The notes below the pieces were generated by a model. That model saw only the letters and a program-made list of their open reading frames with translations. It searched no databases and was not told where the DNA came from. Positions 8,801-17,241 of a stretch of 64,000 bases of DNA are shown in pieces. The position numbers and the translations under genes are program-made. Position 1 is the first letter of the stretch. Each line of letters opens with the position of its first letter. The DNA is from CAYTIB01 sp964437725 (GTDB taxonomy: Bacteria > UBA8248 > JACPRG01 > G963555815): the NCBI GenBank assembly GCA_964437725.1, contig CAYTIB010000074.1:1-64000 (forward strand), given 5' to 3'.

Positions 8801-11563
8801 CTAACTACAACCGCTTGTTTCACCGCAGTTGAGGCAACGATAACAGGAACCACTACGGACCATACTACTGCCGCAGGAGTGGCACGGGGGAGCATCAGCC
8901 TGGGCCTGGTAGATAGCTTTCTCAGCCTCTTCCAGGACCGCGGCTTGGGTATTGGTGATAGGGTTCTCCACTGATGATGACCCACTCGCAGGCTCTGCGG
9001 TTGCAGTGGCCATCTCGACATCGGATGTCTCTTCTTGATCGGGAAACTTCTGTCCCAACCAACGGAAGAGATAATCCATCAAGCTCTTCGCATAGCGTAT
9101 ATCAGGATTGTTTGTATACCCAGATGGCTCAAACCGTGTATGGCTAAATTTATCCACCAAAACCTGAGGTGGAACACCATACTGTAACGCGATGGAAGTT
9201 ACCGTGGCAATCGTATCCATCAAACCCGATATGACCGAACCTTCTTTTGCCATTGTAATGAAAATTTCTCCAGGCTTCCCATCGCCATACATACCAACGG
9301 TAATATAACCTTCGTGTCCTCCCACACTGAACTTATGTGTCAGGGATTGCCGCTCATCTGGCAATCGGCGGCGAACCAAACTACCCACCTCTTTCGTCTC
9401 ACTCTCAATTTTATCTTTGTCGTTTTCCCTCGAAGTGTTAAGTGGTTGGGTTCTCTTACAGCCATCCCGATAAACCGCAATAGCCTTGAGGCCTAGCTTC
9501 CAAGAATCAATGTAGGTTCGAGAGATCTCTTCCGGTGTCGCTTCATTCGGCATATTGACCGTTTTACTAATAGCCCCGGAAATAAACGGCTGAACTGCCG
9601 CCATCATGCGCACGTGACCCATATAATCGATAGCACGGACACCTTTGGCGGGTTTGAAGGCGCAATCGAAAACCGGGAGGTGCTCCTCTTTCAGATCCGA
9701 CGCTCCTTCTATGGTGTCATTTTCGTCTATGTACTCCAGGATCCGACTGGATTGCTCCTCTGAATAGCCCAGTTCCATCAAAGCTTCTGGGACTGTTCGG
9801 TTAACAATCTTGAGAAGACCACCACCCACCAATTTTTTGTACTTGATAAGCGCGATGTCAGGTTCGACACCTGTTGTGTCACAGTCCATCAAAAAAGCTA
9901 TAGTTCCCGTAGGCGCAATCACCGTAGCTTGTGAATTACGATATCCATTCACTTCCCCAAGAGTCACCGCGTCGCTCCAGACCCTACGGGCGGCAACCGA
10001 CACATCAGCTGGTAGATAGTCGTGCTCGATATCATCAACTGCAGCCTGATGCTTCCTCATCACGCGGAGCATGGATTTTGCATTCTTAGAATATCCCGGG
10101 AAGGGGCCCGTATGCCCAGCAATTTCTGATGACATATGATAGGCCTCTCCGGTCATGAGCGCAGCCAACACACCCGCCCAAGCGCGGCCAGCCGGACTAT
10201 CATACGGAATGCCTTTTGCCATAAGTAGCGCCCCTAAGTTGGCATAACCTAGACCCAACGGGCGGTAATCGTGGCTATTCTGTTCGATGGGTGGAGTTGG
10301 ATAACCGGCACGATCGACTATAATTTCCTGGGCCGTAATTAATACACGGACAGCGTGTAGATATGCGTCGACATCAAAATTTCCTTCTGCATCCCGGAAC
10401 TTCATAAGGTTCAGGGAAGCCAAATTACAGGCGGAATTATCCAAAAACATATACTCGCTACACGGATTGCTGGCATAAATTCGGTCCGTCTCCGGACATG
10501 TATGCCAGTCGTTTATGGTCGTGTCGAACTGAAGACCCGGATCTCCACAAATCCAAGCAGCATCAGAAATCTTATCCATTAACTCGCGTGTACGATAGTG
10601 ATCCACCACTCGATCGGCTTCGGTTACCGCTCGTGTCTGCCACTCTCCATCCTCCAGAACGGACTGCATAAACTCATCACTCACGCGGACACTGTTGTTG
10701 CTGTTTTGGAAGAAAACAGAGTTATAGGCCTCACCATTAAAAGAACCATCATATCCGGCATCAATCAAACTCATTGCTTTCTTTTCTTCGTGTGATTTGC
10801 AATTAATAAATTCTTCAATATCCGGATGGTCTGCGTTGAGGATGACCATCTTGGCCGCTCGGCGGGTCTTTCCCCCTGACTTGATAACACCTGCAAAAGC
10901 ATCGTATCCACGCATAAAAGATACGGGCCCCGAAGCCTCCCCACCATTGGACAAAGCCTCTCTGGATGAACGAATAGAAGAGAGGTTAGTTCCTGTTCCA
11001 GAACCAAATTTAAAAAGCATCCCCTCGGTATGCGCAAGCTTCAAAATCGCATCCATGCTGTCATCTACGGAATTTATGAAACAAGCTGAACACTGAGGCT
11101 TAGGTTCCAAACCCACGTTAAACCACACTGGGCTATTAAACGCTGCCATTTGGTTGATCAGAATATGGGTAAGCTCCGCCTCAAAGGTTTCCGCATCTGC
11201 AGACGTGGAAAAGTACCCGTCCTCCCGTCCCCAATTCGCCATAGTCACGGAAACCCGGCTAATCATTTCCTTGACGCTTTTCTCTCTCTCGCTCGGATTT
11301 GATGATTTCTTAAAGTATTTTGACACGACCACGTTTAGCGATAACTCAGACCAAGAATTGGGAACTTCAACGTCATCCTGGCGAAAGATCTCCTCCCCCT
11401 TTTCCCCATTGATAACAGCGGTACGATGTCCCCAACCTCCCTCGAGTGCATCGAACGGGTGGATAGATGGATCGGTGAAATAACGGGAAAATTTCAGACC
11501 TTTACCTCTTTCAGGGGACGCCGAGCGCCCATCCTGGGTCTTCTTCTCAGATTTACTGACCAT
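8801..11563 (-). CDS. nrdJ: Vitamin B12-dependent (class II) ribonucleoside-diphosphate reductase
   Basis: A ribonucleotide reductase of about 920 residues that makes deoxyribonucleotides using adenosylcobalamin. Visible motifs are PQCSACFINSVDDSMDAI (substrate cysteine region), SNPCSEYMFLDNSACNLAS with the radical Cys and the N-C-E set, and APTGTIAFLMDCDTTGVEPD. The C-terminal zinc-ribbon tail is CHSCG...CYRCLNCGETSGC, typical of the long NrdJ form that is re-reduced through C-terminal cysteines. The frame is open to 11605. I favour the ATG at 11563 because AAGGA lies six bases before it, although an earlier in-frame ATG is also possible. It is monocistronic with its own terminator. I saw no class I or III reductase nearby. 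Confidence 0.93.
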   Translation of the reverse strand: MVSKSEKKTQDGRSASPERGKGLKFSRYFTDPSIHPFDALEGGWGHRTAVINGEKGEEIFRQDDVEVPNSWSELSLNVVVSKYFKKSSNPSEREKSVKEMISRVSVTMANWGREDGYFSTSADAETFEAELTHILINQMAAFNSPVWFNVGLEPKPQCSACFINSVDDSMDAILKLAHTEGMLFKFGSGTGTNLSSIRSSREALSNGGEASGPVSFMRGYDAFAGVIKSGGKTRRAAKMVILNADHPDIEEFINCKSHEEKKAMSLIDAGYDGSFNGEAYNSVFFQNSNNSVRVSDEFMQSVLEDGEWQTRAVTEADRVVDHYRTRELMDKISDAAWICGDPGLQFDTTINDWHTCPETDRIYASNPCSEYMFLDNSACNLASLNLMKFRDAEGNFDVDAYLHAVRVLITAQEIIVDRAGYPTPPIEQNSHDYRPLGLGYANLGALLMAKGIPYDSPAGRAWAGVLAALMTGEAYHMSSEIAGHTGPFPGYSKNAKSMLRVMRKHQAAVDDIEHDYLPADVSVAARRVWSDAVTLGEVNGYRNSQATVIAPTGTIAFLMDCDTTGVEPDIALIKYKKLVGGGLLKIVNRTVPEALMELGYSEEQSSRILEYIDENDTIEGASDLKEEHLPVFDCAFKPAKGVRAIDYMGHVRMMAAVQPFISGAISKTVNMPNEATPEEISRTYIDSWKLGLKAIAVYRDGCKRTQPLNTSRENDKDKIESETKEVGSLVRRRLPDERQSLTHKFSVGGHEGYITVGMYGDGKPGEIFITMAKEGSVISGLMDTIATVTSIALQYGVPPQVLVDKFSHTRFEPSGYTNNPDIRYAKSLMDYLFRWLGQKFPDQEETSDVEMATATAEPASGSSSVENPITNTQAAVLEEAEKAIYQAQADAPPCHSCGSSMVRSGSCYRCLNCGETSGCS

Positions 11564-11605
11564 TGCCCGTCCTTCTTCCACCATAGAACGTTGCCCCCTT
11601 GCCAT

Positions 11606-12169
11606 TCAGTGCACTATGCACCAGATGATCATCAATGGAAACAGGCTTGGAAGATGCAGACTTCAGCTCCCTGCTCCAAGCCCCTGATTTCGCTTACCTC
11701 TCCCTTGTCCAATTCAAACCCCGAACACTACTGATGTTTAGTACCTGCTAAGTTAGAAAACACCATATCCAGAGAAAACAATATTCGTAACCCACAAGAT
11801 GTAGTGGTGTCAAGCAGAAAATTCAGTTTTATTTACAAAATGAATTCGAAAACGTTGAGAATATGCAAAATCTCGGGCGGAAACAGTAAAAAAACAATAT
11901 TTGCACTGCCTCAGTTTCCCGTAGCGTCTAGTGTCAAACAAAAGTATAACATGAAAATTATAGCAAATAAAATTAATAATAAAAACGAATAAAAAGTAAA
12001 TGTAATCCTACCAACTGGCCACCACCCAAATCAACTCAAATACTCTTCATCTGAATATTAATCTGTCCGATTCGGTCAGGAGTTGCGTTTCACAGAGGAA
12101 AAGAACGAACTTGATTTCGATAAGCAACGAAAAAAGGAGTAGCCCAAAAAAAATCAGGAAAGAAGTTTC
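11606..12169. other. Leader of nrdJ and AT-rich spacer
   Basis: About 560 bases without a supported gene. The nrdJ-proximal part holds a palindrome at 11609-11621 (GTGCA-CTA-TGCAC) and a larger hairpin at 11644-11682. In the latter, GGCTTGGA pairs with TCCAAGCC and the inner GCAG pairs with CTGC, with a four-base bulge. It is a candidate 5' UTR structure. I found no B12-box of a cobalamin riboswitch and no NrdR-box pair. The rest (about 11750-12100) is AT-rich and featureless to me. Confidence 0.4.
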
Positions 12170-12274
12170 TCAACTTTTACGGAATATCGAAAATGCAGCA
12201 ATAACTACAAGCGCGACCGTCGCTGCCACCATGCCTATAGTACCAGCAAGAAAGAGGAAATCCATGTCAACCAT
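12170..12274 (-). CDS. Small single-span membrane protein, 34 residues
   Basis: A short frame below the size that gene callers usually report. It starts with ATG at 12274, preceded by a strong GGGGGAGG site with six-base spacing, and ends at TGA 12170-12172. The product begins MVDMDFLFL, then has one uninterrupted hydrophobic span of about 22 residues (AGTIGMVAATVALVVIAAF) and a positively charged end (FRKS). That is the typical design of a small N-out/C-in inner-membrane protein. I do not recognise a family. It lies alone between nrdJ and the selenoprotein-type dsbA gene. The opposing frame on the plus strand has no comparable support. Confidence 0.5.
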   Translation of the reverse strand: MVDMDFLFLAGTIGMVAATVALVVIAAFSIFRKS

Positions 12275-12488
12275 CCACTACCTCCCCCAATAGATTCCAA
12301 CTCTTCGATCACCCGAACCACGGTGCCGAACAAAAGGCTAACCAACTTTATCTTAGAATATCAACTACCCACTGACAATCACAAAAACTGCCCGTGGAAC
12401 ACAAAAGTAGCGACTTGCCGACGGTCAAATTTTTGCGACCATCTCTTTTTTTCTTAAAGTAGGAGGTGCCATCGAGCCCATTACTTCG
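12275..12488. other. Intergenic spacer
   Basis: Contains the ribosome-binding site and presumably the promoter of the 34-residue membrane protein on the minus strand. No gene or other repeat was recognised. Confidence 0.3.
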
Positions 12489-12507
12489 AAAATGCAGAAG
12501 GCATTTT
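12489..12507 (-). terminator. Terminator downstream of the dsbA-like gene
   Basis: AAAATGC and GCATTTT form a seven-pair stem with a five-base loop, just beyond the stop codon of the leftward gene. The U-rich end is built into the stem. Confidence 0.5.
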
Positions 12508-12509
12508 GG

Positions 12510-13187
12510 TTACTTCTTACCCTTATGAACCTGATACTTCTTGGATGATAATCTCGCAAGTTTATCCGATGTTGGTTGTTTCATCTCGAGAACATAGGAC
12601 ATCTTTTCAGAACTTTTCCGAATCATATCAAAAAGATCCTCATCTTGCCGAGAACTCTTCTCCCAAGACCCTTTTTCAAGTTTTACAAAAATAGGTACGC
12701 CACCATTGACGGACAAAGTTGGAACCCCGAAAATCCCATGTTTTTCGACCGCCTCTTTGTGGTCTTTAGCTACTTCCTTAATACCAATTCCATCACGCAT
12801 ACCTTCGGAGAACTGTTCCAGATCAAGGCCAGCTTGGCGGGCAACATCACAAAGGATAAGTTGGTTGGTTATATCCTGATTCTTTCGGTGCTTGGCCCTG
12901 AAAAGAAGCTGATTGTAGCGAAGAAACTCTGCATCTCCCTGCTCTAAAGCACACTTGGAAGCTTGCAAGGCAGGCATGTCGCGACTCGGGAAGTTCTTCT
13001 CCTCCCAGATTTTCCATCCGGGTTCATTTCTTGAAGCAAAGTTCGCCTGCTCGAGAACAAAGGCTTTGTAAGTAACCCTCATATTACCGTTGTATCTTTT
13101 TTTCAATCTTTCCAGCCACTCCATGGCTCGGTAAGCATAGGGTCAAACATAACAAACGTAACAAACAACGTTAAGTGCCTTAGCCAT
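12510..13187 (-). CDS. DsbA/FrnE-like thioredoxin-fold oxidoreductase, predicted selenoprotein (UGA = Sec15)
   Basis: A 225-residue protein if the UGA at 13143-13145 (minus strand) is read as selenocysteine. The start is ATG 13187, with AGGAG nine bases upstream. The N-terminus reads ...YVCYV-U-PYAYRAMEWLERL. The family (DsbA-like, COG2761/FrnE type) has YVCPWAY or CPWC here, so the UGA replaces the catalytic first cysteine. The frame stays open after it for 210 codons, with GIFGVPTLSVNG carrying the cis-proline loop (about residue 160). Conventional calling would start at the internal ATG 13124 and lose the active site. A SECIS-like hairpin begins 11 bases after the UGA. Its role is probably thiol-disulfide redox; there is no signal peptide, so it is probably cytoplasmic. 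Confidence 0.88.
13112..13131 (-). promoter_or_regulatory. Predicted bacterial SECIS element of the dsbA-like gene
   Basis: Downstream of the UGA, AGCCA and UGGCU form a five-pair stem, extended by CC/GG across a bulged G, with the apical loop UGGAG. The loop starts 19 bases after the UGA and has G at its second position. Both features fit the known bacterial SECIS rule (loop 16-37 nt downstream, G among the first two loop bases). SelB would bind here. Confidence 0.8.
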
Positions 13188-13436
13188 CTAAATTATCTCC
13201 TATGGTCTATAAATTTTCCTCAACTTACTTCCCTCCATTCTAACGTTGGATCGGGTATATGCGCCAGCGGCTTCTCTCTGCTTCGAAAAAAAATTTACGG
13301 ATTTCGCGCGTTCGGCCGACTTGAAAAAATACATCCTTTTGAATATAAATATAATGAAGTTTTTGTATGTATTAGGATCTTCTTTGGCTGACTTTTTTCC
13401 GGCCAATTTACTTGTGGTGCTTACGATGGAGGTCAC

Positions 13437-14054
13437 GTGCGGGTCCATATAAAGAGTTTTTTAATTGCCCTGGGGGCACTGTCTGTAACCTTGTCAAACT
13501 TTGACGGAGCGAAGGGAGCCAGAGTTAGCCAACCCGTACTATCCAGACCAAGTGCTTCGGTCCTAGCACATAAGAGCAAGTCTGGGCTGAAAGCCCCGGC
13601 CCCTCTACGTCCCACTCATGAGGAACTACACAAGACAGGCCTACCGAAGGGGTGGAAGTTCTTAATTCCCAATGGAGATCCAGATGCGGGGCAGGAACTC
13701 TTTATCGAGTTGCAATGCCACCAATGCCACATGGTCAGGGGAGAAAATATTCCGTCCATTGATCGAGGCCCGAAGGACGTTGGCCCTGAACTAACCGGTA
13801 TGGGTTCCCATCATCCTCCAGAATATTTTGCCGAGGCAATTATCAATCCAAACCGGGTTATTGTGAAAGAGAAAGGATATGCCGGGGAGGATGGGCTGTC
13901 GACCATGCCGAGCTACTCTGACATTTTAACGATTCAAGAGCTAATCGATCTGGTGGCCTACCTCTCAAGTCTTCGTGAAGAAGGAGGCCACGACCACGCA
14001 GTGGAAGCGAAACCACCAAAGCAACACAAAAAACACGACAAGCACAACCATTGA
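13437..14054 (+). CDS. Exported monohaem cytochrome c with His-rich C-terminus
   Basis: A 205-residue protein with a GTG start and a GGAGG site just before it. A Sec signal peptide (about residues 1-28, ending near GAKGA) is followed by a linker and one class I cytochrome c domain. The haem site is CHQCH (about residues 92-96), and a Met ligand is likely in LSTMPSYSD (about 163). The last about 25 residues are Lys/His rich (KQHKKHDKHNH), which could bind metal. It is the first gene of an operon with a ZnuA/ZnuB-like transporter and a cupredoxin-like protein: the stop overlaps the next open frame. Periplasmic electron transfer linked to metal handling is inferred. Confidence 0.85.
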   Translation: MRVHIKSFLIALGALSVTLSNFDGAKGARVSQPVLSRPSASVLAHKSKSGLKAPAPLRPTHEELHKTGLPKGWKFLIPNGDPDAGQELFIELQCHQCHMVRGENIPSIDRGPKDVGPELTGMGSHHPPEYFAEAIINPNRVIVKEKGYAGEDGLSTMPSYSDILTIQELIDLVAYLSSLREEGGHDHAVEAKPPKQHKKHDKHNH

Positions 14055-14077
14055 TACAAACTGCCCTGCATATAAGA

Positions 14078-15019
14078 ATGATAAGTTCCAACAATAGACG
14101 GTTTTCTATAAACACAACGCGATCACTCCTTTGCCTCCTGTTATTCGTAGGAGGCTGGATGGGCGAAATCGTCCCATTGGCTGCAAAGGAGCGCGTCCGG
14201 GTGGTTACGACAACCACGGTATTGAAACACCTCACCGAAGTTCTGGGACATAAACGAGTTAGAGTAAACAGCATTGGAAAGCCATACCAGGATCCACATC
14301 TTACGCAGGCCACACCGCGAGATATCCTTCGCATCCGAAAGGCCCAAGTTTTCATTTGGACGGGATCAGACGAAGAAGGATGGGCCGACGCGGCCATTAA
14401 GATCGCAGGAAACCCGAAGTTGATAATAGTAGATGCATCCAAGGGCATTACTTGGCTGGACGTGCCGGATGCCAAAACGGTTGAATTGGGGGAGCATATT
14501 CATACTAAGGGCAATCCATATTACTGGATGGATCCACTGAATGGGCCAATCATCTTGGGGAATATCGCCCAGGCCCTCGCCTTCGTATCGCCTCAGGATC
14601 GGGAATTCATTCAATCGAACCGGAAAACCTACGAAGCCAAGCTTATTTCGAAACTCGAGACATGGAAGAAAAAAGCAAGCCCTCTCGAGGGAAAACTCTT
14701 CGTCAGCTACCATGACATCTGGCCTTACTTTGCCAAACGCTTTAAGCTAAAAATGCTCCGCCCCATTGAACCAAAACCCGGAATACCTCCGTCGCCCAAA
14801 AGCCTGAGAGACCTTATTTCCGAGATGCTTTTGGAGGACGTCCGCCTGGTGATCCAGGTACCCTTTTACAGTTCTAAAACTCCGGCCATGGTCGCTCGTT
14901 CAGCTAGTGCAAACCTTGTGATCTTACCCATTTCGTTAGGCAAAAAATATGATACGGACACTTTTTTTAAGCTCTTTGAACGAAACCTAGAAGTACTTAG
15001 ACAAGCAATGGAAAACTGA
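14078..15019 (+). CDS. Metal ABC transporter substrate-binding protein (ZnuA-like, atypical ligands)
   Basis: About 313 residues with a signal peptide (SLLCLLLFVGG) and the two-lobed cluster A-I metal-binding fold. The first His ligand is present in YQDPHLTQATP and a later one in VSYHDIWPYFAKRF. The second ligand of zinc proteins (NPHxWxDP) is replaced by GNPYYWMDP, and the C-terminal acidic ligand (usually in LDPL) by LPIS. It may therefore bind a metal with other ligands (HIH just upstream could serve) or a different cargo. The frame opens with a TTG at 14051 overlapping the previous stop; the ATG at 14078 gives a more normal signal peptide. It is followed by its permease, without an ATPase gene. 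Confidence 0.85.
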   Translation: MISSNNRRFSINTTRSLLCLLLFVGGWMGEIVPLAAKERVRVVTTTTVLKHLTEVLGHKRVRVNSIGKPYQDPHLTQATPRDILRIRKAQVFIWTGSDEEGWADAAIKIAGNPKLIIVDASKGITWLDVPDAKTVELGEHIHTKGNPYYWMDPLNGPIILGNIAQALAFVSPQDREFIQSNRKTYEAKLISKLETWKKKASPLEGKLFVSYHDIWPYFAKRFKLKMLRPIEPKPGIPPSPKSLRDLISEMLLEDVRLVIQVPFYSSKTPAMVARSASANLVILPISLGKKYDTDTFFKLFERNLEVLRQAMEN

Positions 15020-15073
15020 GCGGTTCTTTACGGTTTCAAACTCTCGGTGGACCTCAAAATCCTAGGAGATCCT

Positions 15074-15922
15074 ATGGTAGAACTATTCTCACTTCCATTC
15101 ATGATGCAGGCTTTTCTTGCGTGCATATTACTGAGTGGAATCCTAGCCTATTTGGGAGTCCATGTTGTGTTGAGGGGAATAGTATTCGTGGATCTGGCCC
15201 TGGCTCAGATTTCCTCACTAGGAGTGGTGTTAGGTCTGTTTATGGGATTACAACCGACCATTACGTCAATCCTTTTCACCTTCCTAGGTGCAACGCTTTT
15301 TGCCCTAGTCCGGGTTGATGACAACCGAATTCCCCATGAAGCAATTATAGGCATTGTTTATGCTGTAGCCTCCGCCGCTGCCGTTTTAGTTATAGCCGTT
15401 TCACCAACGGGCGAAGCCAGCGCGATGAAATTTCTTTTCGGGAACATTCTGGCCGTAACAGGAGGACAGCTTTCACAAATGGCTATCGCTTTTGGAATTA
15501 TCGGGTTGCTCCATGGGATATTTCACAAGAAATTCTTTCTCCTATCCCAGGAACATGAACGGCCAAAGGATGCCGAATTTTCAGTCCCTCTTTGGAATTT
15601 CCTCTTTTACCTGTCTCTTGGTTTTGTGATTGCCTTTGCAATCCGGATGGGGGGTGTTCTACTGGTTTTTTCATACCTAATCGTTCCCCCCGTCTCCGCA
15701 ATGCTCTTGGCTAGAAAGCTTCGGTTCGTACTGTTAATCGCCTGGTTTTTTGCAGTACTTACCAGTTACTTTGGATTGTTTTTTTCATTTCAGTTCAATC
15801 TCCCAACAGGTGCCGCTATAATTTGCACATTCGGACTTCTTTTGTTGGTTTGTGGGATAATCAGACTTGCCTCCAAAACACGTGGGAGCCCTGAACACGG
15901 AAGCACCCAGACCACGAGATAG
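15074..15922 (+). CDS. Metal ABC transporter permease (ZnuB-like)
   Basis: About 282 residues with eight or so membrane helices. The opening stretch ILAYLGVHVVLRGIVFVDLALAQIS matches the conserved N-terminal region of zinc/manganese (ZnuB/MntB) permeases. An AGGAG site five bases before the ATG at 15074 makes this the best start; a GTG at 15047 is also in frame. It partners the binding protein upstream for inner-membrane metal import. An ATPase of the ZnuC kind is missing from the cluster, which is unusual, because these systems normally have all three genes together. Confidence 0.9.
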   Translation: MVELFSLPFMMQAFLACILLSGILAYLGVHVVLRGIVFVDLALAQISSLGVVLGLFMGLQPTITSILFTFLGATLFALVRVDDNRIPHEAIIGIVYAVASAAAVLVIAVSPTGEASAMKFLFGNILAVTGGQLSQMAIAFGIIGLLHGIFHKKFFLLSQEHERPKDAEFSVPLWNFLFYLSLGFVIAFAIRMGGVLLVFSYLIVPPVSAMLLARKLRFVLLIAWFFAVLTSYFGLFFSFQFNLPTGAAIICTFGLLLLVCGIIRLASKTRGSPEHGSTQTTR

Positions 15923-15950
15923 ACCTGCAGTGGCAACAGAAAGACAAGAC

Positions 15951-16352
15951 ATGACACCAGTATCTTTTTCACTTGCCAAGCTCTCCCTAAGGTGTACCCT
16001 ATCTCTTTTCATTCTCTCTCTTCTTTGTTTTTTGCTCGCATCTTGTGAGACGCGTCCACCACCTACAGCCGCTCCGTTGAATGACATTATCCAACACTAC
16101 TTCTCTATACGAGCTGAGGTAGAGAGAAAACCATTCAACGTTGAATTGGTGAAAACCGATACAATGCACATTGAGAAAAGTGCAAAGTCCTTAGAAGAGA
16201 TTTACCGAGAAGTGGACAAGAAAAAAACTGCTAAACATTTGAGAGCAGATGCCCAGTTTCTCCACTTGGCTCTAAGTGGGGGAACCAAATCTGAAATTTT
16301 AGCGATTCTTCAGCGAATCGAAAAATCCTTAAAAGACCTAAAGGCATTATAA
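15951..16352 (+). CDS. Small lipoprotein of unknown function
   Basis: A protein of 133 residues from the ATG at 15951. The N-terminus is a lipoprotein signal: a hydrophobic stretch ending in the lipobox LLASC (Cys about residue 31). The mature part (about 100 residues) is charged and mainly helical (EVERKPFNVELVKTDTMHIEKS, then KSLEEIYREVDKK), with no motif I recognise. The frame is open further upstream and overlaps the permease gene, but the signal peptide fixes the start. Its place in the operon of a cytochrome and a metal transporter suggests a periplasmic accessory role. Confidence 0.65.
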   Translation: MTPVSFSLAKLSLRCTLSLFILSLLCFLLASCETRPPPTAAPLNDIIQHYFSIRAEVERKPFNVELVKTDTMHIEKSAKSLEEIYREVDKKKTAKHLRADAQFLHLALSGGTKSEILAILQRIEKSLKDLKAL

Positions 16353-16391
16353 AATTTGATTGATTACGTTCTCCTTTTTCATCCCTCACGG

Positions 16392-17159
16392 ATGATGCGA
16401 AGTACTTCAAGGCTTCTGCTCGCAGGAATTATCCTTACACTTCTGGATTGCACCTCAGAAGCCGGGACAATCGTTGGACAGGTTCGCGTACCCGACTCTC
16501 GCGTGTCATCCCAATACAAACGGCTATCAGAACGTTTTTACGAACCCGGCGCAAAAACCAATGCATCCATTGATCAAGCCAAATGCGCCAACCTGCAATC
16601 CGGTCTAAAGATTGCAAAGGGGGGAACCATTCAAGCAACCTTACTGTTCGTTGACCCCTCCTCCCATATCCAGCCATCCATGCGCAGGAGGCATAAACCG
16701 CATGTGGTCAAAGTTAGAAGCGGCGGATTTTTTCCCCGCGTCCTTCCCATTATGGCGGGGGAGCGTGTGGCACTTCTCAGCGGCTTGGAAAACACTATCC
16801 AAATAACAACAAAATCCAAGAAACGAAACCTAAGTTTCACTCTAAAACAACGAGGGGAAAGAAAAATTATTGCTTTTCGCCAACCCACACGAGAATCCTT
16901 CGGCTCGCTTGAATATCCTTGGTTTCGGTTAAACATTCGAGCTTTCAATCATCCACTCTTTGCGATGACATCCCGCCGTGGAATTTTTCGGATTGATGAC
17001 GTCCCCTCCGGCTCTCGAATCATCAACTACTGGCATGAATTCTTGGGCGGTGGATCAAAACAAATAGAGGTGCCACGGAAAGGAGTGGCACGAATTAGGG
17101 TTATAATTCCACTATCGGAGCAACTGCGTGCCAAAATTAAAAAGTGCGCTGGACCTTGA
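16392..17159 (+). CDS. Exported cupredoxin/carboxypeptidase-regulatory-like protein (MauL-like, degenerate)
   Basis: About 255 residues with an N-terminal signal (cleavage likely near SEAG). The body follows the pattern of methylamine-utilisation MauL-like proteins: GGFFPRVLPIMAGERVALLSG, then a domain ending NHPLFAMTSRRGIFRIDDVPSG and WHEFLGG. In that family a CDxHPWM motif supplies copper ligands. Here the aligned segment is SLEYPWFRLNI, so the Cys and His are lost. The frame opens with TTG at 16356; the ATG at 16392 gives a proper signal peptide. It is the last gene of the cytochrome/metal-importer operon. A structural or scaffold role rather than copper binding is possible. Confidence 0.6.
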   Translation: MMRSTSRLLLAGIILTLLDCTSEAGTIVGQVRVPDSRVSSQYKRLSERFYEPGAKTNASIDQAKCANLQSGLKIAKGGTIQATLLFVDPSSHIQPSMRRRHKPHVVKVRSGGFFPRVLPIMAGERVALLSGLENTIQITTKSKKRNLSFTLKQRGERKIIAFRQPTRESFGSLEYPWFRLNIRAFNHPLFAMTSRRGIFRIDDVPSGSRIINYWHEFLGGGSKQIEVPRKGVARIRVIIPLSEQLRAKIKKCAGP

Positions 17160-17241
17160 ATCCGAAAAAAACTCTGATTAGGATGTCTGAGTGGGGTATA
17201 CCCGCACACGCACATTCCAGAAAAAAGAGGAGGCTTTCAAC

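Noticed and set aside
9314..9496. Short plus-strand frames inside nrdJ
   Set aside because: Shadows of the strongly coding minus strand.
11606..11760. Cobalamin riboswitch in front of the B12-dependent nrdJ
   Set aside because: No B12-box or characteristic core was found on the minus strand; only simple hairpins are visible.
12111..12293. Plus-strand 60-codon frame opposite the small membrane protein
   Set aside because: Low-complexity Lys/Ser/Thr product and no start signal; the minus-strand frame is far better supported.
13246..13452. Plus-strand frame of 68 codons before the cytochrome c gene
   Set aside because: No ribosome-binding site and not protein-like. The stretch is the spacer between divergent genes.
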